Shown: positions 1-9,082 of the stretch, piece by piece
How the letters are laid out: the number at the start of each line of letters is the position of its first letter
Numbering within the stretch: position 1 is the stretch's first letter
NCBI RefSeq assembly: GCF_012184425.1
Contig: NZ_VTOW01000001.1
Coordinates: 682,001 to 746,000, forward strand
DNA from: Candidatus Manganitrophus noduliformans
GTDB lineage: Bacteria > Nitrospirota > Nitrospiria > SBBL01 > Manganitrophaceae
DNA length: 64,000 nucleotides
Direction of reading: 5' to 3'
Position numbers and translations under genes: made by a program
The notes under the pieces: model-generated
Told to the model about the DNA's origin: nothing
Database searches by the model: none
The model's input: the letters and a program-made list of their open reading frames with translations, nothing else

Positions 1-237
1 CCCGTTGATCTGTGCGATCGGCCCAGCTTGAGACGCGGGCTGATCTCTACCTCCAGCATACCCAAGTTGGGGAGTGATTGGAAGCCTCTTGATGGGCCTC
101 CATATTCCCCTGCGCCGAGTCGGTGGTGAGAGGTAACCGCTTGAAAAACAATTCCCTTGACGAGGGCGGGGCGGGCCGGTATTCTGCTTAAAGTTGGAAT
201 GGAATCGCTCATTCCGGAGGGTCCAAGGAGCGCTGCC

Positions 238-675
238 GTGGCAGGAAAAAAGAAGAAATCGGCTTCAAGAGATTTGACGCCGAACGTCGGCGCCGCGACC
301 GATGTGGCGCCGATGGGACGGGGAAAAACCAAACCGCCGCACGAACGGACGGCGGATGAGGATGTCGATGTCGTCGATTGGGAAAAGGTGGCCGCGATGG
401 CGGAGTTCAAAGCGCTGCTGGCCGCCAAGCGGAAGTTTATTCTTCCCACCACGATTTTCTTCGTTGTTTACTACTTTGCCCTCCCGATCCTGGTCGGCTA
501 TGCGCCGGAATTGATGAAGACCAAAGTGATCGGCTCGGTCAACCTCGCCTACCTTTTCGCCCTCTCCCAGTTTTTCATGGCCTGGATCGTCGCCGCGCTT
601 TACATGCGGGCGGCGGGGCGGTTCGACGGGATGATCGGGATGGTCCTGGCCAAATTGAAGAAGCGGCGGAGGTAG
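238..675 (+). CDS. DUF485-family small membrane protein
   Basis: A 145-residue protein with a charged, lysine-rich N-terminus and two hydrophobic segments in its C-terminal half (about residues 70-90 and 105-125). This is the layout of DUF485 proteins, which are encoded directly before acetate/monocarboxylate-type sodium:solute symporters. I chose the GTG at 238 because AAGGAG lies 7 bases before it; an upstream TTG at 157 is open in the same frame but lacks such a site. The symporter starts 3 bases after the stop, so the two are almost certainly co-transcribed. The role is inferred from pairing: accessory subunit or stabiliser of the transporter. The 237 bases before it contain no gene that I recognise. 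Confidence 0.8.
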   Translation: MAGKKKKSASRDLTPNVGAATDVAPMGRGKTKPPHERTADEDVDVVDWEKVAAMAEFKALLAAKRKFILPTTIFFVVYYFALPILVGYAPELMKTKVIGSVNLAYLFALSQFFMAWIVAALYMRAAGRFDGMIGMVLAKLKKRRR

Positions 676-678
676 ACC

Positions 679-2241
679 ATGTCGACGGCGCTTCTTCTCT
701 TTTTGATCTTCATCGCAGTTACGCTGGCGATTACTTATTGGGCGGCCAAGCGGTCGAGCGGGGCGTCGGCGTTCTTTACGGCGAATCGGCAGATCACCGG
801 CTGGCAGAACGGGCTCGCCGTCGCCGGCGATTACATGAGCGCCGCTTCCTTCCTCGGAATCGCCGGGATGATTGCGTTTCAGGGATACGACGGCTTCATG
901 TATTCGGTCGGATTTCTGGTTGCCTACCTCACCGTCCTGTTGATTGTGGCGGAGCCGCTCCGGAACGCGGGGAAATATACGATGGCCGACGTCCTCGCCT
1001 ATCGCCTCAGCCCGCGCCCGGTCCGGGCGATGGCGTCGCTCTCCACCCTGACCGTCAGCACTTTTTATATGATCGCGCAGATGGTCGGCGCGGGGGCGCT
1101 GGTGAGCCTCTTGTTGAAAGACTCCGGGCTCAGCTATCAGACCGCCGTCATCGGGGTCGGGGTGTTGATGATTATTTATGTCGTTTTCGGCGGGATGCTG
1201 GCGACAACCTGGGTGCAGATCATCAAGGCGGTGCTGCTGATGGGGGGGACCCTTCTCTTGAGCTTTTTCGTCCTCGCCCATTTCGATTTCAGCTTCGGGA
1301 ATTTCTTCGAGGCGATCTCTCGCGTCACTTATCATGACAAAAACGGGGTGGCGGTGACGCAAGACTTTCTCCAGCCGGGGCTGAAATTCAAGCCGCCCTA
1401 TGGGGCGCTCGACCTGATCTCGCTCGGGATGGCGCTTCTTTTCGGCACCGCCGGGCTGCCGCACATCCTGGTCCGTTTTTATACCGTCCCTGACGCCAAG
1501 ACGGCCCGGGTCAGCGTCGTCTGGGCGATGGTGATCATCGGCGCTTTTTACATCTTGACGACCTTTCTCGGGTTCGGCGCGGCGACGATCGTCGGGCGGG
1601 ATCAAATTGCGGTCAACGGCGGCACCAACATGAGCGCGCCGATTCTGGCACAGGTGCTCGGCGGCGAGATCTTCTTCGCCTTTATCTCGGCGATCGCCTT
1701 TGCGACGATCCTGGCCGTCGTCGCCGGTCTGACGATCAGCGCGTCGACCTCGTTCGCCCACGATTTTTATACCAACGTCCTGCACCACGGGAAGGAGCGT
1801 CGCCCCGGCGAAGAGGTCCGTGTCGCGCGGATCACCACCTTTGTGGTTGGGGCGGTCTCGATTGCGATTGCGATTGTGCTCGGCCCGACCGCCAACGTCG
1901 CCTTCTTGGTCGGGCTTGCTTTTGCAGTGGCCGCTTCCGCGAACCTGCCGGTGATCGTCCTGTCGCTCTTCTGGAAGCGGTTCAACACGTCGGGCGCGGT
2001 GATGGGGCTTGCGACGGGTCTGGTCGCTTCCATCGGTCTGATCCTGATCTCCCCCAGCGTGATGAAAACCGATCCGATCTTCCCGCTGGACAATCCCGGC
2101 ATTCTGAGCATCCCGCTTGGTTTTCTCGGCGCGGTGGTTGGAACGTTGATGAGTCGGGAGCCGCAGGCGGAGGCGAAGTTTGCGGAGCTGATCGTGAGGG
2201 CGAACACCGGCATTGGGGCGGAGAAGGCGGGAGGGCATTGA
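679..2241 (+). CDS. actP: Sodium:solute symporter, acetate permease (ActP)-like
   Basis: A 520-residue polytopic inner-membrane protein of the solute:sodium symporter family. The N-terminal part contains the family stretch around [20 protein letters not shown] followed by SFLGIAG, typical of ActP/MctC carriers, and about 13 hydrophobic segments follow. The family imports acetate, glycolate or other short monocarboxylates with Na+ or H+. Its position 3 bases after a DUF485 gene is the arrangement of the E. coli yjcH-actP pair. No acetyl-CoA synthetase gene lies in the window, so the substrate (acetate, pyruvate, propionate) is not fixed. The gene is full length. Confidence 0.85.
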   Translation: MSTALLLFLIFIAVTLAITYWAAKRSSGASAFFTANRQITGWQNGLAVAGDYMSAASFLGIAGMIAFQGYDGFMYSVGFLVAYLTVLLIVAEPLRNAGKYTMADVLAYRLSPRPVRAMASLSTLTVSTFYMIAQMVGAGALVSLLLKDSGLSYQTAVIGVGVLMIIYVVFGGMLATTWVQIIKAVLLMGGTLLLSFFVLAHFDFSFGNFFEAISRVTYHDKNGVAVTQDFLQPGLKFKPPYGALDLISLGMALLFGTAGLPHILVRFYTVPDAKTARVSVVWAMVIIGAFYILTTFLGFGAATIVGRDQIAVNGGTNMSAPILAQVLGGEIFFAFISAIAFATILAVVAGLTISASTSFAHDFYTNVLHHGKERRPGEEVRVARITTFVVGAVSIAIAIVLGPTANVAFLVGLAFAVAASANLPVIVLSLFWKRFNTSGAVMGLATGLVASIGLILISPSVMKTDPIFPLDNPGILSIPLGFLGAVVGTLMSREPQAEAKFAELIVRANTGIGAEKAGGH

Positions 2242-2242
2242 A

Positions 2243-2458
2243 GTGAGACTCGATCCAGGACAGATTGAAGTGATGGATGATGCGATGGTAGAGGTCCTGC
2301 GCCGGAAGGAGCCGTGGGAGCGGATTGCCATTGGGTTTGGTATGTGGCGTAGCGCACGCCGGATGCTTACCTCCATTTTAAGTGCGCGTCATCCAGAGTG
2401 GAGCGAAGAGCAAGTTCGGCGCGAAGTTGTGAGAAGAATGTCGCATGGAACCATTTAA
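2243..2458 (+). CDS. Small hypothetical protein, antitoxin-like partner of a nucleotidyltransferase
   Basis: A 71-residue acidic/basic helical protein beginning 1 base after the symporter stop. GTG at 2243 is preferred: AGGG is 7 bases upstream and the residues before it only read through the symporter end. The sequence (RLDPGQIEVMDDAMVEVLRR, then a WRSARRML core and a SHGTI end) resembles short proteins that I remember being encoded immediately before nucleotidyltransferase-like genes. Its stop overlaps by 14 bases the start of such a reading frame, which is broken here. Function is unknown; an antitoxin or adaptor role is only inferred from that pairing. Confidence 0.6.
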   Translation: MRLDPGQIEVMDDAMVEVLRRKEPWERIAIGFGMWRSARRMLTSILSARHPEWSEEQVRREVVRRMSHGTI

Positions 2459-2546
2459 TCTTCTTCTCCAGACCCTTGTAGAGAGCTTAGAGCGACTCCA
2501 CATACCTTATTTTGATAACAGGCTTGGTTGCTGGCTGAAAGGCTAG
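2445..2546 (+). pseudogene. Truncated remnant of a nucleotidyltransferase-like gene
   Basis: A 33-codon frame overlaps the preceding small gene by 14 bases. It starts MEPFNLLLQTLVESLERLHI and continues with PYF, like the opening of AbiEii-type/minimal nucleotidyltransferase proteins that accompany the upstream family. It then runs into unrelated residues and a stop, with no nucleotide-binding GS motif. I infer a deletion that removed the catalytic body. The remaining 76 bases before ettA carry no trace that I can recognise. Confidence 0.5.
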
Positions 2547-2622
2547 GCGTCATTGAGATTTGGGAGGCGATTCTGAAGCGCCTGAATTGAGGGAGCACTC
2601 TTTAAGGAGAAAGGAAGGTTTA

Positions 2623-4302
2623 ATGCCATCATACCAATACATCTACACAATGCATAAAGTCACAAAGATCGTTCCGCCGAAACGGAAGATCCTCGAAGAT
2701 ATTTCGCTCTCGTTTTATCCCGGGGCGAAGATCGGGGTGTTGGGGCTCAACGGCTCCGGTAAATCGAGCCTGCTCCGGATCATGGCGGGGGTCGATCCCG
2801 ATTTTTTGGGGGAGGCGAAGCCGGCGAAGGGGGTGAAAATCGGGTTCCTTCCGCAGGAGCCGAAGCTCGATCCGACCAAGAACGTCCGCGGCAATGTGGA
2901 AGAGGGGGTCGCCGAAACGAAGGCGCTGCTCGATGAGTTCAACGCGGTCAGCGCGAAGTTTGCCGAGCCGATGTCGGACGATGAGATGACGGCGCTGATC
3001 GACAAACAAGGAAAGCTTCAAGAGCGGATCGACGCCGTCAATGCCTGGGAGCTCGATCGGCAGCTGGAGGTCGCCGCCGACGCCCTGCGTCTTCCGCCGT
3101 GGGAGGCCGATGTCACCAAACTCTCCGGCGGTGAGAAGCGGCGGGTGGCCCTCTGCCGTCTTCTGTTGTCCGCGCCCGATATGCTTCTCCTCGATGAGCC
3201 GACAAACCACCTCGATGCCGAATCGGTGGCCTGGCTGGAGCAATTTCTTACGAAGTTTCCGGGGACGGTGGTGGCGGTGACGCACGATCGGTATTTTCTC
3301 GACAACGCCGCCGGTTGGATTCTGGAGCTCGACCGGGGCCGCGGCATTCCCTGGGAGGGGAATTACTCCTCTTGGCTCGATCAGAAATCGCAGCGGCTCG
3401 CGGTGGAGGAAAAACAGGAGAGCGCCCGCCAGCGGGCGTTGAAGCATGAGTTGGAATGGGTTCGGACCGCGCCGAAGGGGCGTCACGCCAAGAGCAAGGC
3501 GCGCCTCAAAGCCTATGAAGAATTGGCGTCGGTTGAAACGCAGGCACGAAACGAGACGAAAGATATTATGATTCCGCCCGGCCCGCGCCTCGGAGATCTC
3601 GTCGTCGAAGCGGTCGATCTGAAGAAGGGGTTCGGCGATCGGCTTTTGATCGACGGCTTGAGCTTCAACCTCCCGCGCGGCGGGATCGTCGGGATCATCG
3701 GGCCGAACGGCGCGGGGAAGACGACCCTCTTCAACATGATCGCCGGATTGGACAAACCGGACGGCGGCACCCTTCGGGTCGGCGAGACCGTTAAGATTGC
3801 CTATGTCAATCAGTCGCGCGATACCCTGGATGATAACAAAAACGTCTGGGAAGAGATCTCCGGCGGGAATGACGTGATCCAAGTCGGAAAACGGGAACTT
3901 CCCTCCCGCGCGTACGTCGGCGGATTTAATTTCAAGAACACCGATCAACAGAAGCTGATTAAAGAGCTTTCGGGCGGGGAGCGCAATCGGGTCCATCTTG
4001 CGAAGCTGCTCAAAAGCGGCGGGAACGTCTTGATGCTCGACGAGCCGAGCAACGATCTCGACGTGGAGACGCTCCGCGCTGTGGAAGAAGCGCTCCTTGA
4101 TTTTGCCGGCTGCGTCCTGGTGATCAGCCACGACCGCTGGTTTCTCGATCGGATCGCGACGCACATTCTCGCATTCGAGGGAGACAGCAAAGTGGTCTGG
4201 TTCGAGGGGAATTACCAGGAGTATGAGGCCGACCGCCACAAACGCCTCGGCGCGGAGGCCGACCAGCCCCATCGGATCAAGTACAAGCCGCTGACACGCT
4301 AG
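2623..4302 (+). CDS. ettA: Energy-dependent translational throttle protein EttA (ABC-F)
   Basis: A 559-residue soluble ABC-F ATPase with two nucleotide-binding domains. Domain 1 has Walker [10 protein letters not shown] and signature LSGGEKRR; domain 2 has GPNGAGKTT and LSGGERNR, each followed by a Walker B ending in DEP. The opening [12 protein letters not shown] is diagnostic of EttA. Known role: binds the ribosomal E site and gates entry into elongation according to ADP/ATP ratio. I start at the ATG at 2623, preceded by AAGGAGAAAGGAAGG; a longer in-frame frame from 2560 adds residues with no family counterpart. It stands alone, ending before a hairpin-forming repeat. Confidence 0.95.
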   Translation: MPSYQYIYTMHKVTKIVPPKRKILEDISLSFYPGAKIGVLGLNGSGKSSLLRIMAGVDPDFLGEAKPAKGVKIGFLPQEPKLDPTKNVRGNVEEGVAETKALLDEFNAVSAKFAEPMSDDEMTALIDKQGKLQERIDAVNAWELDRQLEVAADALRLPPWEADVTKLSGGEKRRVALCRLLLSAPDMLLLDEPTNHLDAESVAWLEQFLTKFPGTVVAVTHDRYFLDNAAGWILELDRGRGIPWEGNYSSWLDQKSQRLAVEEKQESARQRALKHELEWVRTAPKGRHAKSKARLKAYEELASVETQARNETKDIMIPPGPRLGDLVVEAVDLKKGFGDRLLIDGLSFNLPRGGIVGIIGPNGAGKTTLFNMIAGLDKPDGGTLRVGETVKIAYVNQSRDTLDDNKNVWEEISGGNDVIQVGKRELPSRAYVGGFNFKNTDQQKLIKELSGGERNRVHLAKLLKSGGNVLMLDEPSNDLDVETLRAVEEALLDFAGCVLVISHDRWFLDRIATHILAFEGDSKVVWFEGNYQEYEADRHKRLGAEADQPHRIKYKPLTR

Positions 4303-4320
4303 AGAAAACTGCACTTATTT

Positions 4321-4380
4321 TTTGTCATCCTGAGCGAAGCGAAGGATCTCAGCGCTCCGGCTTCGCATCAGGATGACAAA
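4321..4380. repeat. Dispersed hairpin repeat (TCATCCTGAGCGAAG type), likely bidirectional terminator
   Basis: The left arm TTTGTCATCCTGA-GCGAAG (4321-4339) pairs with CTTCGC-ATCAGGATGACAAA (4361-4380), apart from one bulged base. The motif TCATCCTGAGCGAAGCGAAG is a repeat I recognise from many GC-rich genomes. It lies between two convergent genes, ettA and the DUF6496 gene, whose stop is 8 bases away, so it probably ends transcription from both sides. Confidence 0.65.
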
Positions 4381-4387
4381 TCGTTGT

Positions 4388-4759
4388 CTAAGCGGTCTTC
4401 CTTCTCCGCGCCGCTTGCCTCCCCTGACGAGAGAGCGCCCGATGAGAAGCGGCCTGCCGTCCTTCGCGTTTCAGCGCCCGTGTTGTCGCTTGAGAGCGTT
4501 TTGCGGAGGGCTTCCGCTTCCGGCTGCTTTGACTGCTTGTTGATTTCTTCGCGGCCTTTCCCTTCTTCGGAACATTCACTCCGGCGCGCCGCGCCTTCGA
4601 GAGGCCGATGGCGATCGCCTGCTTGGTCGATCGCGCGCCATGTTTTCCCTTTCGGACATGTTCGATTTCTTCTTTGACAAACGGGCCTGCCTGGGTGCTC
4701 GGTTTCTTTCCTTGTCGTTTCGCCTTGCGGGCTTCTTGAACGGTTTTCTTCTCAGGCAT
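4388..4759 (-). CDS. DUF6496 domain protein, lysine/arginine-rich
   Basis: A 123-residue, strongly basic protein (MPEKKTVQEARKAKRQGKKP...). It has a central conserved block (EEIEHVRKGKHGARSTKQAI followed by AIGLSKARRAGV) that I associate with DUF6496, and a C-terminal tail with ALKREGRQAA/ALSRQGRQAA repeats. The ATG at 4759 has AAGGA 8 bases upstream; the ATG at 4768 is too close to it. Function is unknown. The composition suggests nucleic-acid binding, and the tail resembles histone-like or plasmid-stabilisation-type basic tails. Confidence 0.7.
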   Translation of the reverse strand: MPEKKTVQEARKAKRQGKKPSTQAGPFVKEEIEHVRKGKHGARSTKQAIAIGLSKARRAGVNVPKKGKAAKKSTSSQSSRKRKPSAKRSQATTRALKREGRQAASHRALSRQGRQAARRRKTA

Positions 4760-4924
4760 TGTTCTCATCCTTTCATGAAGATGTTTTCCCCCTTGCAAGA
4801 AGGATAACATGAGCGGCGGCTCCTTTTGAAGGGGGGCGCCTCGCGAGGCGGACTCCGATCCATTCAGGATAGTCTTGTTAAGAATAGGCCGATCCGTTAT
4901 GATGCGGTTTAGGAGGACGCGGAC

Positions 4925-5758
4925 ATGCCCGAAATCCCCGATCTGGACGCCATCGTATCGTATCTTCGCACTCAGATCATCGAGGCGACGATCACCTCGT
5001 TTTCCATCGAGCGTCCCTGGATGCTTCGCTCCGCCCCCGCCGTCACGCCGGAGTCGGTCTTGCCGGGGGAGAAGATCGAGGCGATCGACCGCCGCGGAAA
5101 ACATGTTCTCTTCAGTCTGAAAGAAGCGAGCCTCGTCATCCACCCGATGCTGGTCGGCCGATTTTATTATGTCGCCCCCGAGGAGAAACCGCCGCGGGAA
5201 ATGGTCTTTGAGTTTGTCCTCTCGACCGGCAAGGTGCTTCGTTATGCCGATGAGAAGCAGATGGGGCGGCTCTATCTGGTGCCGGGGCGGGATTATTCGT
5301 CTATTCCCGGATTTCTCGAGCAGGGCCCCGACCCGCTGGCTGCTGATTTTACCTTCGAGCGATTTCTGGAGCAGTTAAAAGGGCGGCGGGGAGAAATGAA
5401 GGGATTGCTGACGAATGCCAAAGTGATCTCGGGCATCGGGAATGCCTACGTCGATGAAATCCTTTTTGAAGCGGGGATCTATCCGTTTCGGAAGAAGACC
5501 GATCTTTCGGAGGAAGAGCTGAAAAAGGTCTACGACGCCATTCCGACCGTGTTGAATCGGGCCAAGCAGATCGTCGCGGAGCGGATGGGCGCTCGGACCG
5601 ATCTGAAGATCCGCGATTTTCTCCTGGTCCATGGCAAAGGGGGGAAGCCCTGTCCGAAATGCGAGCAGAAGATCGCCACCGTTGGAACCTGGCAGCGCGC
5701 GACCAATTTCTGCCGGCGCTGCCAGCCGGGATTAATGACCGATCCTTCGAAGAAATAG
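4925..5758 (+). CDS. Fpg/Nei family DNA glycosylase
   Basis: A 277-residue base-excision repair enzyme. It begins MPEIPDLD, so the catalytic N-terminal proline and Glu3 are present, and Lys59 in the RRGKH motif matches the conserved beta-lobe lysine. An H2TH segment (KGLLTNAKVISGIGNAYVDE) lies near residue 160. The C-terminal zinc finger has four cysteines in CPKC...CRRC with a preceding TNF as in MutM. Family activity: removal of oxidised purines or pyrimidines with AP-lyase cleavage. The variant opening (PEIPDLD rather than PELPEVE) makes it uncertain whether this is MutM or a Nei-like paralogue. It is flanked by convergent genes on both sides. Confidence 0.87.
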   Translation: MPEIPDLDAIVSYLRTQIIEATITSFSIERPWMLRSAPAVTPESVLPGEKIEAIDRRGKHVLFSLKEASLVIHPMLVGRFYYVAPEEKPPREMVFEFVLSTGKVLRYADEKQMGRLYLVPGRDYSSIPGFLEQGPDPLAADFTFERFLEQLKGRRGEMKGLLTNAKVISGIGNAYVDEILFEAGIYPFRKKTDLSEEELKKVYDAIPTVLNRAKQIVAERMGARTDLKIRDFLLVHGKGGKPCPKCEQKIATVGTWQRATNFCRRCQPGLMTDPSKK

Positions 5759-5781
5759 ACTAGTTGTGAACGCCGATTCCC

Positions 5782-6537
5782 CTACGGCGCTTCCTCTCCT
5801 ACGAAATCACCGTTTCGCACCGTGTTGATGCAGAGGGAGTGAGAGAGGAGATGAGGAGGATCGGCGCCGATGTATTTGATATCATCGACCAAAGGGCCGC
5901 CCGTTGGATTCAGCTGCGCCAGATCCCGGACGCGCTTTGCAATTTCATGGTCGGCGCAGGCGGTATCGCCGCTCACGCCGAGCCCGCCGATAATCCGGCC
6001 CTCCGCGCTGTAAAGCGGGACCCCTCCTCCGAAGCTGATAATCCCACCCGCGACTTTCCCCCGTCCTCCTCCTTGTCCTCCGGGGGGCGCCAGGAATTGG
6101 GGATCAAACGGATTCGATTGATTGAGACCATAAAGAGAATGGCCCGGCTGCGTCAGAAGGTAGAGGTTTGCGGTGGAGAGGGGGAGAATGTCGTTGCTGA
6201 AGGCATTGGCGGTAAACGCTTTTGCTTTTGAAATCTGCTGGCTGCCCGGCCATGTCTGCGCGGGGTCTGCCGTGGAGGTGGTGTAAGCGCAGATTTCTCC
6301 GTCCCGATTGACCACCGCGCCCCACATCCGCGCCCCGTTGAAGAGCCCCCCGACCCCTTCGCCGGGGCCCAATTCGGGGCTGATCCCGGCCCCCGCGGCG
6401 GCGTTTTGCAAGAAGCCCTTCAACTGCGCGGCGGTGGGAAGTCCGCCACACGGTCCCGCCGCTCCCGCCGGGACGGTTAGGATGATCATTGAGAGAATCG
6501 CCAATAAAGCGAGCAACGCTTGTCTTCTCCGGTTCAT
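5782..6537 (-). CDS. Exported GlcG/HbpS-family (DUF336) protein
   Basis: A 251-residue protein with a clear Sec signal peptide (RRR followed by a leucine/isoleucine-rich core, cleavage near AGA-AG, residues 25-28). The mature part contains GlcG/HbpS-type features: AKAFTANAFS, a glycine-rich loop GGIISFGGGVPLY, and GGLGVSGDTACADHEIAKR near residue 190. HbpS relatives bind haem or small ligands in the periplasm. The ligand here is unknown. It has its own predicted promoter upstream and no operon partner. Confidence 0.78.
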   Translation of the reverse strand: MNRRRQALLALLAILSMIILTVPAGAAGPCGGLPTAAQLKGFLQNAAAGAGISPELGPGEGVGGLFNGARMWGAVVNRDGEICAYTTSTADPAQTWPGSQQISKAKAFTANAFSNDILPLSTANLYLLTQPGHSLYGLNQSNPFDPQFLAPPGGQGGGRGKVAGGIISFGGGVPLYSAEGRIIGGLGVSGDTACADHEIAKRVRDLAQLNPTGGPLVDDIKYIGADPPHLLSHSLCINTVRNGDFVGEEAP

Positions 6538-6629
6538 TTTGCTCCTCCTCTGTGATATCGGTTTAATTCATCGGCCTCTTCCTGAATCGACGAAATCTGA
6601 TTATTGGATTGACTTAATGGAGCCACCGT

Positions 6630-6659
6630 AGGATATCAAGGGGGCGTGTGAGGAGTCAA
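6630..6659 (-). promoter_or_regulatory. Predicted sigma-70 promoter for the GlcG/HbpS-like gene
   Basis: On the minus strand TTGACT (6659-6654) is separated by 18 bases from TATCCT (6635-6630). It lies about 95 bases before the start codon at 6537. The match is moderate. Confidence 0.4.
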
Positions 6660-6763
6660 CAAATCGAAGCGTTACTTACCTCCGCTTCGTTCCTGTCTTA
6701 AAACAGGCGGATCGCTCGGTTCATGCAGGGGAATGAATGACGACTAAGAAGAGAGGGGCGTTA

Positions 6764-7507
6764 TCACCGGATGCTGTTTTTGCCGTGCCGGGCGGCCATC
6801 TTGAGGAAAGCTTTAAAGAGGGTCGTGCTCTGATCGTCCGGATTTAAAAACTCCGGATGCCACTGCACGCCGAGGACGAACGGATAGCCGACCGCCTCGA
6901 TCCCTTCGATCACGCCATCGTCGGCTTCCGCATTCACAACATATCCCGGCGCGACCTGCTTGACCCCCTGGTGATGGGCGCTGTTGACGCGGAGCCGGTC
7001 TCCCTTCAGGATCTTGGAAAGAAGGGTCCCTTGTTTCACCTCGATCAGGTGGGCCGGCTTCCCGCCGCGCTGGTGCTGCATCGCTTTCGGGATTTGCCCC
7101 TTAATATCTTGATAGAGGCTCCCGCCCGCCGCCACGTTCATCAACTGCATCCCGCCGCAGATGCCCAAAATCGGCATCCCTTTTTTCTTCGCTTGTCGAA
7201 CGAGCTCCCGCTCCAGTAAGAACCGCTTCGGGTGGACCGTCTTGAAAGGGAATCGCCGGAACTCGCCGTAGATCTCCGGGTCGATGTCGGGTCCGCTTCC
7301 GGTCAGGAGAAGGCCGTCGATCCGCTCCAAGATCGACCGCGCCGAATTGGAAGGAGACGCGAGCGGCGGGAGGATCATGGGGATGCCGCCGGTGGCCTCG
7401 ATGGCGTGCACATACCGGTCGCGCAGAAAACAGGTCGGAATTTTGCCGCCGAATTCGGGCCGGTCGCCGTCGTTGTAATCGCTGGTGATGCCGATGATCG
7501 GTCTCAT
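6764..7507 (-). CDS. Class I glutamine amidotransferase-like gamma-glutamyl hydrolase (PuuD/peptidase C26 type)
   Basis: A 247-residue cytoplasmic enzyme of the peptidase C26 family. It opens with PIIGITSDYND and has the nucleophile Cys117 in ILGICGGMQLMN and the His217/Glu219 pair in VQWHPEF, giving a complete catalytic triad. Relatives hydrolyse gamma-glutamyl-GABA or other gamma-glutamyl amides. It is the last gene of the minus-strand run after the binding lipoprotein, separated from it by 1 base, so the two probably share a transcript and perhaps a peptide-like substrate. No puu genes are nearby, so GABA specificity is unsupported. Confidence 0.85.
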   Translation of the reverse strand: MRPIIGITSDYNDGDRPEFGGKIPTCFLRDRYVHAIEATGGIPMILPPLASPSNSARSILERIDGLLLTGSGPDIDPEIYGEFRRFPFKTVHPKRFLLERELVRQAKKKGMPILGICGGMQLMNVAAGGSLYQDIKGQIPKAMQHQRGGKPAHLIEVKQGTLLSKILKGDRLRVNSAHHQGVKQVAPGYVVNAEADDGVIEGIEAVGYPFVLGVQWHPEFLNPDDQSTTLFKAFLKMAARHGKNSIR

Positions 7508-7508
7508 T

Positions 7509-9035
7509 CTATCTTCGTCGCGCCTCCTTCAGTCCATAAAAATCGCCGTCCGGATAAAGATAAAATCCTTCCACCTCTTTTTTCATCACCGCCACGTTCA
7601 TCGTGTGCCAGAGGCTGACATAGGGGAGCTCTTCGGCGATGATTTGCTGTATTTCATTATAAACGGCCTTTCGTTTTTCGGGGTCGAGCGTGATTCTTCC
7701 CGCCTCGAGCAGTCGGTCGATCCGGGGATTTCGATACTGGACGCGATTTGCCCCGTTCGGCGGGACGCTCTCCGAGTGAAAGAGGTTGTGGTAAATGTCG
7801 GGATCGTCCACACCGACCCAGGAGAGGGTGAAGATCTGGAAGTTCCCCGATTTGATATCGCCGTAGAAGGTTCCCCACTCGTAGTTTCGAATTGTCACGG
7901 CGATGCCGATTTCCGAGAGCTGGCGTTGGATCACTTCGACCACCCTTCGGGCCAGGTCGTTTTGCGAGGTCTTATGGACCAGATGAAAGCGCGGCGCCGG
8001 TCCGGGAGGATCGGGAAAGCCGGCCTCGTCGAGCCGTTCCTTCGCCTCCTCCGGATCGTATCGATACACTTTGACCGAATCGGCATAAGCCCAGTGGGAG
8101 GGGGAGAGGAGGCCGGCGGCGGGGCGGGCGAGCCCCTTGAAGAGGTGCTCGGTGATCGCATCGCGGTCGATCGCCAGGGCGATCGCCTCCCGAACCGGTT
8201 TTTTTTGTAGGATCGGATCGTTGAGATTAAATCCGAGGTAGCTGTAAGTGGTGCTCGGGGCCTGAATGATCTTCAGCCGCGGGTTCTGCTGAAGGCGAGG
8301 CAGGGCGTCGGGAGGAAAGGCGTTTTGAAGAAGATCGATGTTTCCCTTCTCCAATTCGAGCAGGCGGACCGAATCTTCCGGGATGATTCGAAAGAGAAGC
8401 CGTGGGATCGCCGGCGCCCCGTCGAAATAATCGGAGAAGGCGGCCAGCTCGACGGCCTCATCCGGATCATACCGGACGAATCGAAAGGGTCCCGATCCGA
8501 TCGGGTGAGAGGCGAGCGTGCCGAGGCCCCCTTTTTCCGCCAGATGTTTCGGGACGATTCCTTTGGTCATCTCGGTGAGAAAAGGGGCATGGGGTTTCTT
8601 TAAGATGAAACGGACCGTCGCTGCATCGGGGGTCTCGATTCGGGAGACCATCTCAAAGCTTTTTCGATGGGGCGATGCCAGCGCCGGATCGAGGATGCTC
8701 TCGAAGGTGTAGCGGACATCTTCGGAAGTGAGCGGGCGGCCGTCGTGAAACCGGACATTCTTCCTCAGATGAAAAGTGTAAATGGTTTCTCCCTCCACCT
8801 CCCAGCGCTCCGCGAGATCGGGGACCTTCCTGCCGGCGGCGTCGGATCGAAGGAGACGGCTGAAGAGGAGCTGGCCGATCCGCTCGGAATAAGCGTCGGT
8901 CGCAAGGCGCGGATCGAATTGCGTCGGGGCCGCCTCGATGGCGACGACGAAGGGGGGATCGGCCGGGGGGGAGGAAGTGCATCCGATGGAAAATAAAAGG
9001 AAAAAAATGAGGGGTAAAAAATGCAGTAGGGGCAC
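7509..9035 (-). CDS. Peptide/oligopeptide-type ABC transporter substrate-binding lipoprotein (SBP_bac_5)
   Basis: About 508 residues. It has a hydrophobic leader ending in the lipobox LFSIGC, followed by a periplasmic binding domain with the SBP_bac_5 pattern (LAERWEVEGETIYTFHLRKN then VRFHDGRPLTSEDV near residue 80). No permease or ATPase genes are adjacent. The start is difficult. The only plausible initiators near the leader are GTG at 9035 or a CTG 9 bases later. The GTG lies inside a 28-base palindrome and would give a leader without the usual lysine/arginine. A frame open further upstream only reads into clpX. Confidence 0.82.
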   Translation of the reverse strand: MPLLHFLPLIFFLLFSIGCTSSPPADPPFVVAIEAAPTQFDPRLATDAYSERIGQLLFSRLLRSDAAGRKVPDLAERWEVEGETIYTFHLRKNVRFHDGRPLTSEDVRYTFESILDPALASPHRKSFEMVSRIETPDAATVRFILKKPHAPFLTEMTKGIVPKHLAEKGGLGTLASHPIGSGPFRFVRYDPDEAVELAAFSDYFDGAPAIPRLLFRIIPEDSVRLLELEKGNIDLLQNAFPPDALPRLQQNPRLKIIQAPSTTYSYLGFNLNDPILQKKPVREAIALAIDRDAITEHLFKGLARPAAGLLSPSHWAYADSVKVYRYDPEEAKERLDEAGFPDPPGPAPRFHLVHKTSQNDLARRVVEVIQRQLSEIGIAVTIRNYEWGTFYGDIKSGNFQIFTLSWVGVDDPDIYHNLFHSESVPPNGANRVQYRNPRIDRLLEAGRITLDPEKRKAVYNEIQQIIAEELPYVSLWHTMNVAVMKKEVEGFYLYPDGDFYGLKEARRR

Positions 9036-9053
9036 AGCATGCTGTGCCCCTAC
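9026..9053. repeat. GTAGGGG-family perfect 28-bp palindrome
   Basis: The arm GTAGGGGCACAGCA (9026-9039) is followed directly by its exact reverse complement (9040-9053). It shares the GTAGGGG/CCCCTAC ends with copies at 15951, 34357, 37905 and a decayed one at 12821. It lies between the clpX stop and the binding-lipoprotein leader and overlaps the probable GTG start of the latter. Confidence 0.9.
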
Positions 9054-9082
9054 CTTAGAAACGAATGGTCTCTGTCGATCGA

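Noticed and set aside
265-2376. A 703-codon open frame on the minus strand opposite the symporter
   Set aside because: It is a GC-rich shadow: arginine/aspartate/glycine-rich, low-complexity composition with no domains, exactly antisense to a well-conserved transporter gene.
2629-4314. Long minus-strand open frame opposite ettA
   Set aside because: No recognisable domain and complementary to a complete ABC-F protein.
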